From positions 456,338 to 520,337 of the forward strand of contig DFEY01000003.1 in assembly GCA_002369135.1 (NCBI GenBank): a DNA stretch of 64,000 bases, in the 5' to 3' direction. Positions 35,288 through 43,495 of this stretch are shown here, one piece after another. Every line of letters begins with the position of its first letter. The stretch's first letter is position 1. Source of the stretch: Lachnospira sp. UBA3790. GTDB taxonomy: Bacteria > Bacillota > Clostridia > Lachnospirales > Lachnospiraceae. The notes beneath the pieces were generated by a model, which was given only the letters and a program-made list of their open reading frames with translations, ran no database searches and was not told the DNA's origin. Position numbers and translations under genes: made by a program.

Positions 35288-35719
35288 ATGCAGAAGGCAG
35301 TCAGCTGTGGCGGGGTAGTTATATTTCGTGGAAAGATATTACTATTATATAAGAATATTAAGAATAGGTACGAAGGGTGGGTTTTACCTAAAGGTACCGT
35401 GGAAGAAGGCGAAAGTCACGAACAGACAGCCTTAAGAGAAGTTCACGAAGAAGCCGGTGTCAAAGCGAAAGTGCTAGACTACATTGGGAAGAGCGAGTAT
35501 ACATTTACGGTTCCTAGTGACACAGTTGAAAAAGAAGTACATTGGTATTTGATGACGGCAAATAACTATTATAGTAAGCCACAGAAAGAAGAATTTTTCT
35601 TTCATTCTGGATACTATAGGTATATTGAAGCATATCACTTACTTAAGTTTCCAAATGAAAGAGCTATGTTGGAAAAAGCCTATAAGATGTATAAAGAAAG
35701 AGGTAAAAAATCCAACTAG
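35288..35719 (+). CDS. Nudix hydrolase
   Basis: Nudix enzymes cleave nucleoside diphosphates linked to another moiety. The 143-residue protein has a full Nudix box, GTVEEGESHEQTALREVHEEAGV (about residues 36-58), preceded by WVLPK. The N-terminus QKAVSCGGVVIFRGK and the layout resemble the Ap4A/MutT-like group with an added HWYLM motif; the substrate is not predictable. The SD AGGAGG lies 5-6 nt before the ATG. It has its own promoter, an upstream leader hairpin and a strong terminator. Confidence 0.9.
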   Translation: MQKAVSCGGVVIFRGKILLLYKNIKNRYEGWVLPKGTVEEGESHEQTALREVHEEAGVKAKVLDYIGKSEYTFTVPSDTVEKEVHWYLMTANNYYSKPQKEEFFFHSGYYRYIEAYHLLKFPNERAMLEKAYKMYKERGKKSN

Positions 35720-35720
35720 T

Positions 35721-35753
35721 TAAAAGAGACAGGCTTAAGGTCTGTCTCTTTTA
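35721..35753 (+). terminator. Terminator of the Nudix gene
   Basis: TAAAAGAGACAG and CTGTCTCTTTTA form a perfect 12-bp stem around a 9-nt loop. Confidence 0.85.
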
Positions 35754-35765
35754 AAAAGGAGAAGT

Positions 35766-36368
35766 ATGAATTATCAAAAGAAACTGGACGAATTAATTGA
35801 AAAACTACAAAAAGATAATGCAAAACCAACATTGCTTTTGCATGCTTGTTGTGCACCTTGTAGTAGTTATTGCTTGGAGTATTTGTCGAAGACTTTTGAT
35901 ATTACAGTTTTATTCTATAATCCCAATATAGAAAGTGAACTGGAGTTCAATAAAAGAGTGGATGAATTAATCCGTTTTATAGATGAGTGTAGATCAATAG
36001 AAGGTGTAAATCTTGAAATTATAGATTATGACAATTCGGAGTTTTACAACGCGGTGGAAGGATTAGAAGATGAAAAAGAAGGCGGAGTTAGATGCTTTAA
36101 GTGCTATGAACTAAGACTCCGCAAAACTGCTGAGTATGCTAAAGAACATAATTTTGAATATATAACAACTACTTTGACTATAAGTCCACATAAAAATTCT
36201 GATAAGATAAATGAAATTGGAGTAAAAGTAGCAGATGAGTATGGTTTGAAATATTTGCTTTCTGATTTCAAGAAAAATGACGGATTTAAAAGGTCTATAG
36301 AGTTATCTAAAGAATACGATTTATATCGACAAAGTTTTTGCGGATGTGAGTTTTCAAAAAGGGATTAG
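35766..36368 (+). CDS. queH: Epoxyqueuosine reductase QueH
   Basis: QueH reduces epoxyqueuosine to queuosine in tRNA, replacing the unrelated QueG. Family motifs are clear: LLLHACCAPCSSYCLEYL with the Cys-Cys pair at the start, YNPNIESELEFNKRVDEL, GGVRCFKCYELRLRKTAEYA, TTTLTISPHKN and RQSFCGCEFS. The cysteines are those that bind the Fe-S and adjacent metal centre in the known structure. The 200-residue length is standard. The SD AAGGAG precedes the ATG. No queuosine biosynthesis genes or preQ1 riboswitch lie nearby, so the cell may salvage queuine or make it elsewhere. Confidence 0.93.
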   Translation: MNYQKKLDELIEKLQKDNAKPTLLLHACCAPCSSYCLEYLSKTFDITVLFYNPNIESELEFNKRVDELIRFIDECRSIEGVNLEIIDYDNSEFYNAVEGLEDEKEGGVRCFKCYELRLRKTAEYAKEHNFEYITTTLTISPHKNSDKINEIGVKVADEYGLKYLLSDFKKNDGFKRSIELSKEYDLYRQSFCGCEFSKRD

Positions 36369-36433
36369 TTCGTTGCACGAACTCTTCTAATATGATATAT
36401 TTTTTATGATATTTTGAAGGAGAACAAATATAA

Positions 36434-38029
36434 ATGATTTGCCCAAATTGTGGAAAAGAATGCACTGAAGATGAATATTTTTGTCGCAAATGCGGAACAA
36501 AAGTAGGCAATTTTAAGTTTGCAGTAGACAATGATAAAAAAGTAGAAGATGACTACTCACAGACGAGTGGTTTTAATAATATTGTCGGTGGAATTCCAGA
36601 ACAGGAAGTTCCAGAAGATGACTTGGGTAAAACAATTGACACTAGTCATATTTTAGATAACGAAGAAGTTACAGCTAGTTTTAAAGACCCTAGCAAAGAA
36701 AAACCTATTGAGCTAGGTTCTGTAGATGATGACTTTGGAATGATTGACGATGATGATCAAGATGCAGGAAAAAGCTATGAGTCATCTAGTGTGGAAGGCG
36801 TAAAGCCGGAGAAGAAAAAGAAGACTAAAGTTATTGTTATTTGTGTGTTAGCCGCAGTTTTAGTTGCAATACTGGGAACTATCGGAGTTATTTATGCCAC
36901 AAAAACTACTCAGTTTAACAAGTTCTATAATGCAGGAACAGTTCTTTACAACCAAAAGAATTATCCTGATGCTAGAACTCAATACATCCAGGCGGCTAGT
37001 AATGCCTTCACATCTGGACAGAAGATTAAAGCATACAAGATGGTTTATGCCACTGATGAAATGTTAGGTGGTTACGACAAAGAAGAAATCGCTTACATGG
37101 AAGCTTTAGTAGATTTAGATGATGACAATATTGAGTTTTATAAAAATTTAATTATTCTATATCAAAATAATGGATTAGATTCAAAGATAGGTGAATTGAT
37201 TTCATCTGCGCCAGAAGATATTCAAGATGAACTTAAAAACTTTGACGGAACTATTCCTACAGTTAATTATCCGGAAGGAAAGTATGCTAAACCTTTAGAA
37301 ATTGAATTATCTGCTACTGATGGAGTAAAGATTTACTATACATTAGACGGATCTAAAGTTGAAGATAGTCAGACTCGTAAAGAATATAAGAAACCGTTTA
37401 TGCTAAGTGATGAAGGCCAGTACAACTTGCGTGCTGCGTCTAAATCTAAGAATGGTAAATTTAGTAAAGAATTCCAAGGAAAATATGAACTAGATTTTGA
37501 TAGTGTAAAAGAACCAAGTGTTAATTTAGATAGTGGAAAGTATACGGAACAAAAGAAGATTAAGGTTACTTGTGATCCTGGCTGTAAAATCTACTACACA
37601 AAAGATGGAACAACACCTACAGAGAAATCTAAAGAATATAAAAAAGCAATAAAGATGCCTAAAGGCACTAGTCTATACTATTTTGTGGCAGTTAATGCGG
37701 ATGGTGTATCTAGTGGAGTGGTGACGAGAGCTTATGACTATTCGCCCGACTTTAGTTTCAGTTATGATGAAGCTTTAAATGCATTGTCATCAAATTTAGT
37801 TTCAAATGGAACCTTCGAAAACAAAGATGGCTCGTTTAAAAATAAAAATATAGGATACTTAAATTATAAATCTGTAGAAGAGATGGATGGCGCCTTCTAT
37901 TACGTAATACAAGTTGAAATTTGTGATAAGAAAGGCAATACTAAATCCACATCATACTATGGTGTTTCTACAGACTCAGGACATGTTGAAAAAGTTAAGA
38001 GGTCCGGAGGAAAATATACGATTAAATAA
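36434..38029 (+). CDS. Zinc-ribbon membrane protein with two chitobiase C-terminal-type domains
   Basis: The protein starts with a zinc ribbon (CPNCGKE and CRKCGTK, residues 3-23). A long acidic linker follows, then one transmembrane helix (about residues 131-153, VIVICVLAAVLVAILGTIGVIY). A TPR-like helical part (about 160-265) comes next. Two repeats of the CHB_HEX_C_1/FN3_7 type follow, each with a YPEGKY/LDSGKY start, a KIYYT strand, DGS or DGTTP and a Lys-rich end. The last segment (about 465-531) is a separate small domain. The layout resembles membrane sensors that place a ligand-binding region outside the cell; the role is unknown. The SD AAGGAG precedes the ATG. Confidence 0.8.
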   Translation: MICPNCGKECTEDEYFCRKCGTKVGNFKFAVDNDKKVEDDYSQTSGFNNIVGGIPEQEVPEDDLGKTIDTSHILDNEEVTASFKDPSKEKPIELGSVDDDFGMIDDDDQDAGKSYESSSVEGVKPEKKKKTKVIVICVLAAVLVAILGTIGVIYATKTTQFNKFYNAGTVLYNQKNYPDARTQYIQAASNAFTSGQKIKAYKMVYATDEMLGGYDKEEIAYMEALVDLDDDNIEFYKNLIILYQNNGLDSKIGELISSAPEDIQDELKNFDGTIPTVNYPEGKYAKPLEIELSATDGVKIYYTLDGSKVEDSQTRKEYKKPFMLSDEGQYNLRAASKSKNGKFSKEFQGKYELDFDSVKEPSVNLDSGKYTEQKKIKVTCDPGCKIYYTKDGTTPTEKSKEYKKAIKMPKGTSLYYFVAVNADGVSSGVVTRAYDYSPDFSFSYDEALNALSSNLVSNGTFENKDGSFKNKNIGYLNYKSVEEMDGAFYYVIQVEICDKKGNTKSTSYYGVSTDSGHVEKVKRSGGKYTIK

Positions 38030-38033
38030 TATA

Positions 38034-38063
38034 AAAATGACGGGTTTTGGCCCGTCATTTTTG
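38034..38063 (+). terminator. Terminator of the zinc-ribbon gene
   Basis: AAAATGACGGG pairs with CCCGTCATTTTT around a short TTTTGG loop, ending in a T-run. Confidence 0.85.
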
Positions 38064-38069
38064 TATTAT

Positions 38070-38096
38070 AAAAGCTCCTATTACTAGGAGCTTTTT
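38070..38096 (-). terminator. Terminator of tRNA-Leu
   Basis: AAAAGCTCCT and AGGAGCTTTT form a perfect 10-bp stem. On the - strand the stem ends in a T-run, directly after the tRNA 3' end. Confidence 0.8.
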
Positions 38097-38097
38097 G

Positions 38098-38181
38098 TGC
38101 AGGTGGCGGGACTTGAACCCGCACGCTTTTGAGGGCGCTGGATTTTGAATCCAGTGCGTCTGCCAATTCCGCCACACCTGC
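38098..38181 (-). tRNA. tRNA-Leu (anticodon CAA)
   Basis: Read on the - strand the sequence folds as a class II tRNA of 84 nt. The acceptor arms GCAGGTG and CACCTGC pair fully, with A as discriminator. The anticodon arm CTGGA-TTCAAAA-TCCAG gives anticodon CAA, which reads UUG leucine codons. The T-arm GCGGG-TTCAAGT-CCCGC is perfect, and a long variable arm is present as expected for leucine. The CCA end is not encoded. Confidence 0.95.
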
Positions 38182-38192
38182 CAGCGAGATAA

Positions 38193-38221
38193 ATTCTATC
38201 ATTTTACCAAGTTATTGTCAA
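38193..38221 (-). promoter_or_regulatory. Promoter of tRNA-Leu
   Basis: On the - strand TTGACA (38221-38216) and TAGAAT (38198-38193) are 17 bp apart, about 12 nt upstream of the mature tRNA 5' end. Confidence 0.75.
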
Positions 38222-38234
38222 ATATGTTTTATAT

Positions 38235-38265
38235 GCCGATTTTTATTAAAAATACGGCTTTTTTA
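38235..38265 (+). terminator. Orphan terminator-like hairpin between tRNA-Leu and the P-type ATPase
   Basis: GCCG-ATTTTT pairs with AAAAAT-A-CGGC, with one bulged A, and is followed by TTTTTT on the + strand. No + strand gene ends just before it, so it may block read-through into the ATPase gene. Confidence 0.5.
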
Positions 38266-38301
38266 TTGTTATATCGCATAGAATTTAAGGGCGTTTTAGG
38301 G

Positions 38302-38307
38302 TATAAT
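38302..38307 (+). promoter_or_regulatory. -10 box of the P-type ATPase gene
   Basis: A perfect TATAAT lies at 38302-38307, but no good -35 was found at 16-18 bp. The leader of about 35 nt carries the SD AGAGGTG. No CopY or CsoR-like palindrome was recognised. Confidence 0.45.
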
Positions 38308-38346
38308 ATAACGGAGTATGTAAGTACGAACTAGAGGTGAAAATCG

Positions 38347-40215
38347 ATGAAATTTAGTGTTACTGGAATGGGATGCGCAGCATGTCAAACTAGAGTAGAA
38401 AATGCAGTAAAACAAGTAAATGGAGTTGAATCAGTCAATGTTAGTCTTCTAACTAATTCAATGGAAGTTGAGGGCGATTTTTCTAATGCTGATATTATTC
38501 AGGCAGTCAAAGACGCAGGTTATAAAGCCGATTATTTAGAAGAAGGAAAAAGTATCATAACTGAGGACAAACGTGAATTATCTAATGAGACTAAATCTAT
38601 TCTTAAAAAGTTTATTATTTCTTTAGTCATTTTTATTCCTTTAATGATTATTTCTATGGGGAATATGTTCTTTGGTTTTACTCACGATTATAAGATGCTA
38701 GTTATTGTAGAGATGGTTCTAGCATTAGCTGTGATGATTGTTAACTATAAATACTTTCTAAACGGCATAAAATCAGCAATTCATTTAAGTGGAACTATGG
38801 ATACATTAGTTGCGCTTGGTTCTGGAATATCGTTTATCTATTCTGTTGTAACTATGATCAGAATAATCAATCATCCAGAACACGGTCAACATTTGATACA
38901 CAGTGTTTACTTTGAATCGGCCGCTATGATCTTAGTTCTAATTACTCTTGGAAAGTTTATCGAGTCTTATGCAAAAGGAAGAACTACAGATACTATAAAA
39001 GAATTGATTCATCTCGCTCCTAAGACAGCCATTATAGAAGTGAATGGTGAGCAAAAAGAAGTTGCTGTTAATGAGATAAAAGAAGGCGACATCTTTGTGG
39101 TTGAACCTGGTCACAATATTCCAGTTGATGGCATAATAATTCACGGTTTGAGTAAAGTAGATGAGTCAATGCTTACCGGTGAGAGTGCTTTGGCTAACAA
39201 ACAAATTGATTCAAAGGTCTTTGCCGGCACAAAGAATCACGAGAGATTAATTAAGTGTAGAGCGACAGAAGTTGGAACTGACACTACACTTTCAAAGATA
39301 ATAGATATGGTAAGCAAAGCGTCTACGTCAAAGGCACCGATTGCTCGAATTGCCGACAAAGTAGCAGGCGTATTTGTACCTATTATTTTAGGAATTGCAA
39401 TCATTACATTTATTGTTTGGATGATTGTTGGAAAAGGAACGGAAGATGCAATTAATTTTGCGCTATCAGTTATTGTTATTTCATGTCCTTGTGCATTGGG
39501 ACTTGCAACACCTGTTGCAGTTATGGTTGGAAACGGTGTAGCTGCTAGTGTTGGAGCGTTGTTTAAAAATGCAACTGCGCTTGAGAATGCAGGCAAAACT
39601 AAAAACATAATGCTTGATAAAACAGGAACTATCACAGTTGGTAATACAATGAATGATGAGATAAGAGAAGATAGTGCTGAAGCGATAAAAGATTTTAAGA
39701 ATATGAACATAAATGTCACTATGCTTTCTGGCGACAAAGAAGAGACTGCTAAGTTCTTTGCCGAGGAAGCAGGTGTGGATGATTATGTATCTGAGATGAA
39801 AGCAGATCAAAAAGAATCTGAGGTTTCAAAGAGACTAGCTAGTGGAGTGACTATGATGGTGGGTGACGGCATCAACGATGCGCCAGCCCTAACTACAGCG
39901 GATGTAGGTGTTGCTATAGGTTCAGGTACAGATGTAGCAATAGAGTCCGCAGATGTTGTTATAGTTAACGACTCACTAAAGACAGTTTCAAAAGCTATTA
40001 AGATTAGCAAATCAGTTATTAGAAATATAAAACAAAATTTATTCTGGGCATTTATTTACAATATCATTTGTATTCCTGTGGCAGCTGGAGTTTTCTACCA
40101 AGCACTTGGATGGAAACTAACTCCAATGATAGGAGCACTTTGTATGAGCCTATCAAGTGTGTTTGTAGTTTTAAATGCTCTTAGATTAAATTTACTAAAG
40201 AAAAGGTATAAGTAA
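38347..40215 (+). CDS. Copper-type heavy-metal P1B ATPase lacking the nucleotide-binding (N) domain
   Basis: The N-terminal HMA metal-binding domain has the MGCAAC motif (about residues 8-13). Eight membrane segments are arranged as in CopA. Present are the actuator motif TGE (277-279), the ion-path CPC (380-382), the phosphorylation motif DKTGT (Asp424), MLSGDK and GDGINDAPAL (Asp507). The distance from Asp424 to Asp507 is only 83 residues, against about 195 in typical CopA. The N-domain, with its SEHPL and Gly-x-Gly ATP-binding motifs, is absent: DKTGTITVGN runs straight into NDEIREDSAEAI, which is P-domain sequence. The total of 622 residues is about 110 short. The reading frame is intact, so ATP use is uncertain. 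It is followed directly by polA. Confidence 0.9.
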   Translation: MKFSVTGMGCAACQTRVENAVKQVNGVESVNVSLLTNSMEVEGDFSNADIIQAVKDAGYKADYLEEGKSIITEDKRELSNETKSILKKFIISLVIFIPLMIISMGNMFFGFTHDYKMLVIVEMVLALAVMIVNYKYFLNGIKSAIHLSGTMDTLVALGSGISFIYSVVTMIRIINHPEHGQHLIHSVYFESAAMILVLITLGKFIESYAKGRTTDTIKELIHLAPKTAIIEVNGEQKEVAVNEIKEGDIFVVEPGHNIPVDGIIIHGLSKVDESMLTGESALANKQIDSKVFAGTKNHERLIKCRATEVGTDTTLSKIIDMVSKASTSKAPIARIADKVAGVFVPIILGIAIITFIVWMIVGKGTEDAINFALSVIVISCPCALGLATPVAVMVGNGVAASVGALFKNATALENAGKTKNIMLDKTGTITVGNTMNDEIREDSAEAIKDFKNMNINVTMLSGDKEETAKFFAEEAGVDDYVSEMKADQKESEVSKRLASGVTMMVGDGINDAPALTTADVGVAIGSGTDVAIESADVVIVNDSLKTVSKAIKISKSVIRNIKQNLFWAFIYNIICIPVAAGVFYQALGWKLTPMIGALCMSLSSVFVVLNALRLNLLKKRYK

Positions 40216-42903
40216 ATGAAAAAGTTAGTATTGATCGATGGACATAGTATTTTGAATAGGGCTTTTTATGGAGTGCCTGTTTTTACAAACTCTAAAGGTG
40301 TTCATACGAACGCTGTTTATGGGTTCTTAAATATTATGTTTAAAATTATTGAACTTCAAAGTCCGGATTACTTTGCCGTGGCCTTTGACGTTCACGCGCC
40401 TACGTTCAGACACAAGATGTTTGACGACTACAAAGGAACTAGAAAACCTATGCTTCCAGAGTTAAAAGAGCAGGTTCCTATAATCAAAGAATTGCTTGGC
40501 AAGATGAATATTAAAACTATTGAGTTAAAAGGCTATGAGGCTGATGATGTTTTGGGGACTATGTCTGTTAAGGGCGAGAATGAAGGCATGGAAGTTTCTA
40601 TCATCTCGGGTGACAGAGATTTACTTCAACTTGCAACTGACAAGGTTCAGATTTGTATACCAAAAACTTCAAAAGGTCAGACTACCGTTGAGTATTACAA
40701 CGCCGACGCCGTCAAAGAAAAATACAAAGTTACACCAACTGAGTTTATTGATGTGAAGGCTTTGATGGGTGACTCATCAGATAACATTCCTGGAGTTCCA
40801 GGCATTGGTGAGAAGGGTGCAACAAATATTATTTCCGAGTTTGGCTCTATTGAGAATGCGAAAGAGCACGCAGAAGAGATTTCTAATACTAGAAATAAAA
40901 ATGCATTTATAGAGAATTATGAACTTGCTGTTTTAAGTAAAGAACTTGCAAGTATTGATACTGATTGTCCTGTTGAGGCAAAAATAGATGAATGTGAGTT
41001 CGGAGATATTTATACAAAAGACGCTCTTGATATGGTTAAAGAACTTGAAATGAAGAGTATGATTTCACGCTTTGAAAATGTAGATAGTGGCGCTAATGAC
41101 TTTGAAGAAGACTTTGAAATGGTAAGTGATACTGAACAGATTGATAAGTTGATTGAGAGTGCGAAGAAAGCAGACAATATTGGTTTGTTTATATATGAGA
41201 CTGAAAATCTAGAAGGACTTGGACTTTGCTTTGGAGATAAGGCTTATTATATTAAAAATAAAACTAAAGCTGGTGATGAAAGTCTTGATGATATTTATTC
41301 AAGATTTACTGGTGAAGCAACAGAATCAAATGATGATTATTTGAATACAAAAATCAAAGAACTTGTTAAAACAAAGAAACTTATTATAAATGATGTTAAG
41401 AAATATAATAATTATTTAGAGGCAACTGTAGAAGATGGTGTCTTTGACGTGGGCCTTGCTTCATACCTTTTAAACCCTTTGGCAAACTCATATGAGTATG
41501 ATGATATTGCAAAGGATTATTTGGGAATGTTGCTTCCATCAGAGGAAGAGATTTTTCCTAAGACAAAGAAAGACGAAACCCCAAGTCGAGAGATTGAAGA
41601 TAATGTAAAACGATTTGTATGTTTGAATGCTTATGTATTGTTTAATGCAAAAAATAAGCTAGAAGAAGCATTGAAAGATACAGAAATGTATGATGTCTAC
41701 AAAGATATTGAAGTTCCTTTGTCGTTCGCGCTATACGATATGGAGCAAGTTGGAATTAAGGTAGATGCCAATGCCTTGAAAGACTACAGCGCTATGCTTT
41801 TAAAAGAAATCGAAAAGATAGAAAAAGAAATCTATGACGAAGCTGGCCATGAATTTAACATCAACTCTCCGAAACAACTTGGTGAGATATTGTTTGAGGA
41901 GATGGAGATTCCTGGTGGTAAGAAAACTAAGACTGGTTATTCCACAGCAGCTGGAGTTTTAGAAAAGTTAGAGCCAGAGTATCCATTTGTCAGAAAAATT
42001 TTAACATACAGAACATTGACTAAACTTAACAGCACATACGCTGAAGGTTTGCAGAACTATATAAGTGAAGACGGAAGAATTCACGGAACATTTAATCAGA
42101 CTGTAACTGCTACAGGACGTATCAGTTCTACAGATCCTAACTTGCAAAATATTCCAGTGAGAATGGATCTTGGTCGAGAGATTAGAAAAGTATTTGTGCC
42201 ACAGGATGGATGCGTGTTTGTGGATGCTGACTATTCACAGATTGAGCTTCGAATTTTGGCGAGCATGTCAGATGATAAAAACTTGATTGATGCTTACAAG
42301 AACTCGAAAGATATTCATGCTTCAACTGCATCATTAGTGTTTAACGTTCCAATAGACGAGGTTACTCCTCTTCAAAGACGAAATGCTAAAGCGGTTAACT
42401 TTGGGATCGTTTACGGAATTAGTTCGTTTGGACTAAGTCAAGATTTGTCGATTAGTAAGAAAGAAGCGCAAAAGTATATAGAAGATTATTTTGAAAATTA
42501 TCCTGGAGTTAAAAAGTATTTAGATGATTCAGTAGACTTCGCCAAAGAAAATGGATATGCGTTAACTCTTTATAACAGACGCCGTCCAATTCCAGAACTT
42601 AAGACTGGTAATTTTATTCAAAAACAATTTGGCGAGAGAGCGGCCATGAATTCACCTATTCAAGGAACAGCCGCAGACATAATGAAGATTGCTATGAATA
42701 AAGTGGCTCAAGAATTAAAGGATAAGAATTTGAAATCTAAGATTGTTTTGCAAATTCATGATGAACTTTTGATAGAAGCATACGAAGATGAAGTGGATAC
42801 TGTAAAAGAATTGTTAAAGAAAAATATGCAAGGAGCAGCAACGCTTAAAGTTCCGTTAGATGTCGATGTAAATATAGGCACTAACTGGAATGATGCGCAC
42901 TAG
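40216..42903 (+). CDS. polA: DNA polymerase I
   Basis: Pol I fills gaps and removes RNA primers. The 895-residue protein has the N-terminal 5' nuclease domain (about residues 1-290; LVLIDGHSILNRAFY, DYKGTRKPMLPEL, ISGDRDLLQL, GDSSDNIPGVPGIGEKGA). A degenerate 3'-5' exonuclease domain follows (about 300-490). The polymerase domain has ATGRISSTDPNLQNIPVR, DADYSQIELRILA, RRNAKAVNFGIVYGIS and IHDEL. The expected DxE of Exo I reads IYETENL, so proofreading is probably lost, as in many Bacilli and Clostridia. The start directly abuts the ATPase stop, with a weak AAGG as SD. coaE follows after 9 nt. Confidence 0.97.
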   Translation: MKKLVLIDGHSILNRAFYGVPVFTNSKGVHTNAVYGFLNIMFKIIELQSPDYFAVAFDVHAPTFRHKMFDDYKGTRKPMLPELKEQVPIIKELLGKMNIKTIELKGYEADDVLGTMSVKGENEGMEVSIISGDRDLLQLATDKVQICIPKTSKGQTTVEYYNADAVKEKYKVTPTEFIDVKALMGDSSDNIPGVPGIGEKGATNIISEFGSIENAKEHAEEISNTRNKNAFIENYELAVLSKELASIDTDCPVEAKIDECEFGDIYTKDALDMVKELEMKSMISRFENVDSGANDFEEDFEMVSDTEQIDKLIESAKKADNIGLFIYETENLEGLGLCFGDKAYYIKNKTKAGDESLDDIYSRFTGEATESNDDYLNTKIKELVKTKKLIINDVKKYNNYLEATVEDGVFDVGLASYLLNPLANSYEYDDIAKDYLGMLLPSEEEIFPKTKKDETPSREIEDNVKRFVCLNAYVLFNAKNKLEEALKDTEMYDVYKDIEVPLSFALYDMEQVGIKVDANALKDYSAMLLKEIEKIEKEIYDEAGHEFNINSPKQLGEILFEEMEIPGGKKTKTGYSTAAGVLEKLEPEYPFVRKILTYRTLTKLNSTYAEGLQNYISEDGRIHGTFNQTVTATGRISSTDPNLQNIPVRMDLGREIRKVFVPQDGCVFVDADYSQIELRILASMSDDKNLIDAYKNSKDIHASTASLVFNVPIDEVTPLQRRNAKAVNFGIVYGISSFGLSQDLSISKKEAQKYIEDYFENYPGVKKYLDDSVDFAKENGYALTLYNRRRPIPELKTGNFIQKQFGERAAMNSPIQGTAADIMKIAMNKVAQELKDKNLKSKIVLQIHDELLIEAYEDEVDTVKELLKKNMQGAATLKVPLDVDVNIGTNWNDAH

Positions 42904-42912
42904 GAGGGTTAA

Positions 42913-43491
42913 ATGGTTATAGGAGTAATGGGTGGAATTGGCTCGGGAAAATCAGAAGTATTAAACTATATGGAGACTAAACATCATGCCACCATTATAG
43001 AAGCAGATAAAATAGCACACGATATTCTTCTTAATGATGAGAGTGTAAAGAGTCAGGCAAAGAAAATATTTCCAGATGCATTTAATGGTGATGAAATAGA
43101 TACTGACAAAATGGCAGACATTGTGTTTAATGATCCAAACAAACTTGAAGCATTAAACTCACTTACACATCCACCAACCATCAATGAAATTATAAATCAA
43201 ATAACAAATGCCAAATCTAAATATGTAGTAGTAGAGTCTGCGCTTTTCTTAGGTGAAGAAGTAGCAGATCTTACTGACGAACTTTGGTTTATATACTGTG
43301 ATAAAAAAGAAAGAATTAATCGACTAGTTAAAACTAGAGGTTATTCTAAAGAAAAAGCTGTTGCCATTATAGCTAATCAACCAAATGATGAAGATTATAA
43401 TTCTGCAGCCGATGAATTTATTGATAATACAGGGGATTTTGATAAGACTATTGAACAGGTGGATTTTGCCTTATCCACGATGGAGTGTTAA
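42913..43491 (+). CDS. coaE: Dephospho-CoA kinase
   Basis: CoaE adds the 3' phosphate to dephospho-CoA in the last step of CoA synthesis. The P-loop GGIGSGKSEV (about residues 7-16), EADKIAHDIL, LTHPP and the R-x-x-K lid region (KKERINRLVKTRGYSKEKA) are all typical. The 192-residue length is normal. The gene lies 9 nt after polA with the SD AGGAGG, an arrangement common in Firmicutes, and 4 nt before the ABC exporter genes. Confidence 0.95.
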   Translation: MVIGVMGGIGSGKSEVLNYMETKHHATIIEADKIAHDILLNDESVKSQAKKIFPDAFNGDEIDTDKMADIVFNDPNKLEALNSLTHPPTINEIINQITNAKSKYVVVESALFLGEEVADLTDELWFIYCDKKERINRLVKTRGYSKEKAVAIIANQPNDEDYNSAADEFIDNTGDFDKTIEQVDFALSTMEC

Positions 43492-43495
43492 ATAA

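Noticed and set aside
35720..35765. A preQ1 riboswitch before queH
   Set aside because: The gap holds only a terminator and the SD.
38235..38265. A small RNA gene upstream of the P-type ATPase
   Set aside because: There is a terminator-like hairpin, but no promoter on the + strand between it and tRNA-Leu.
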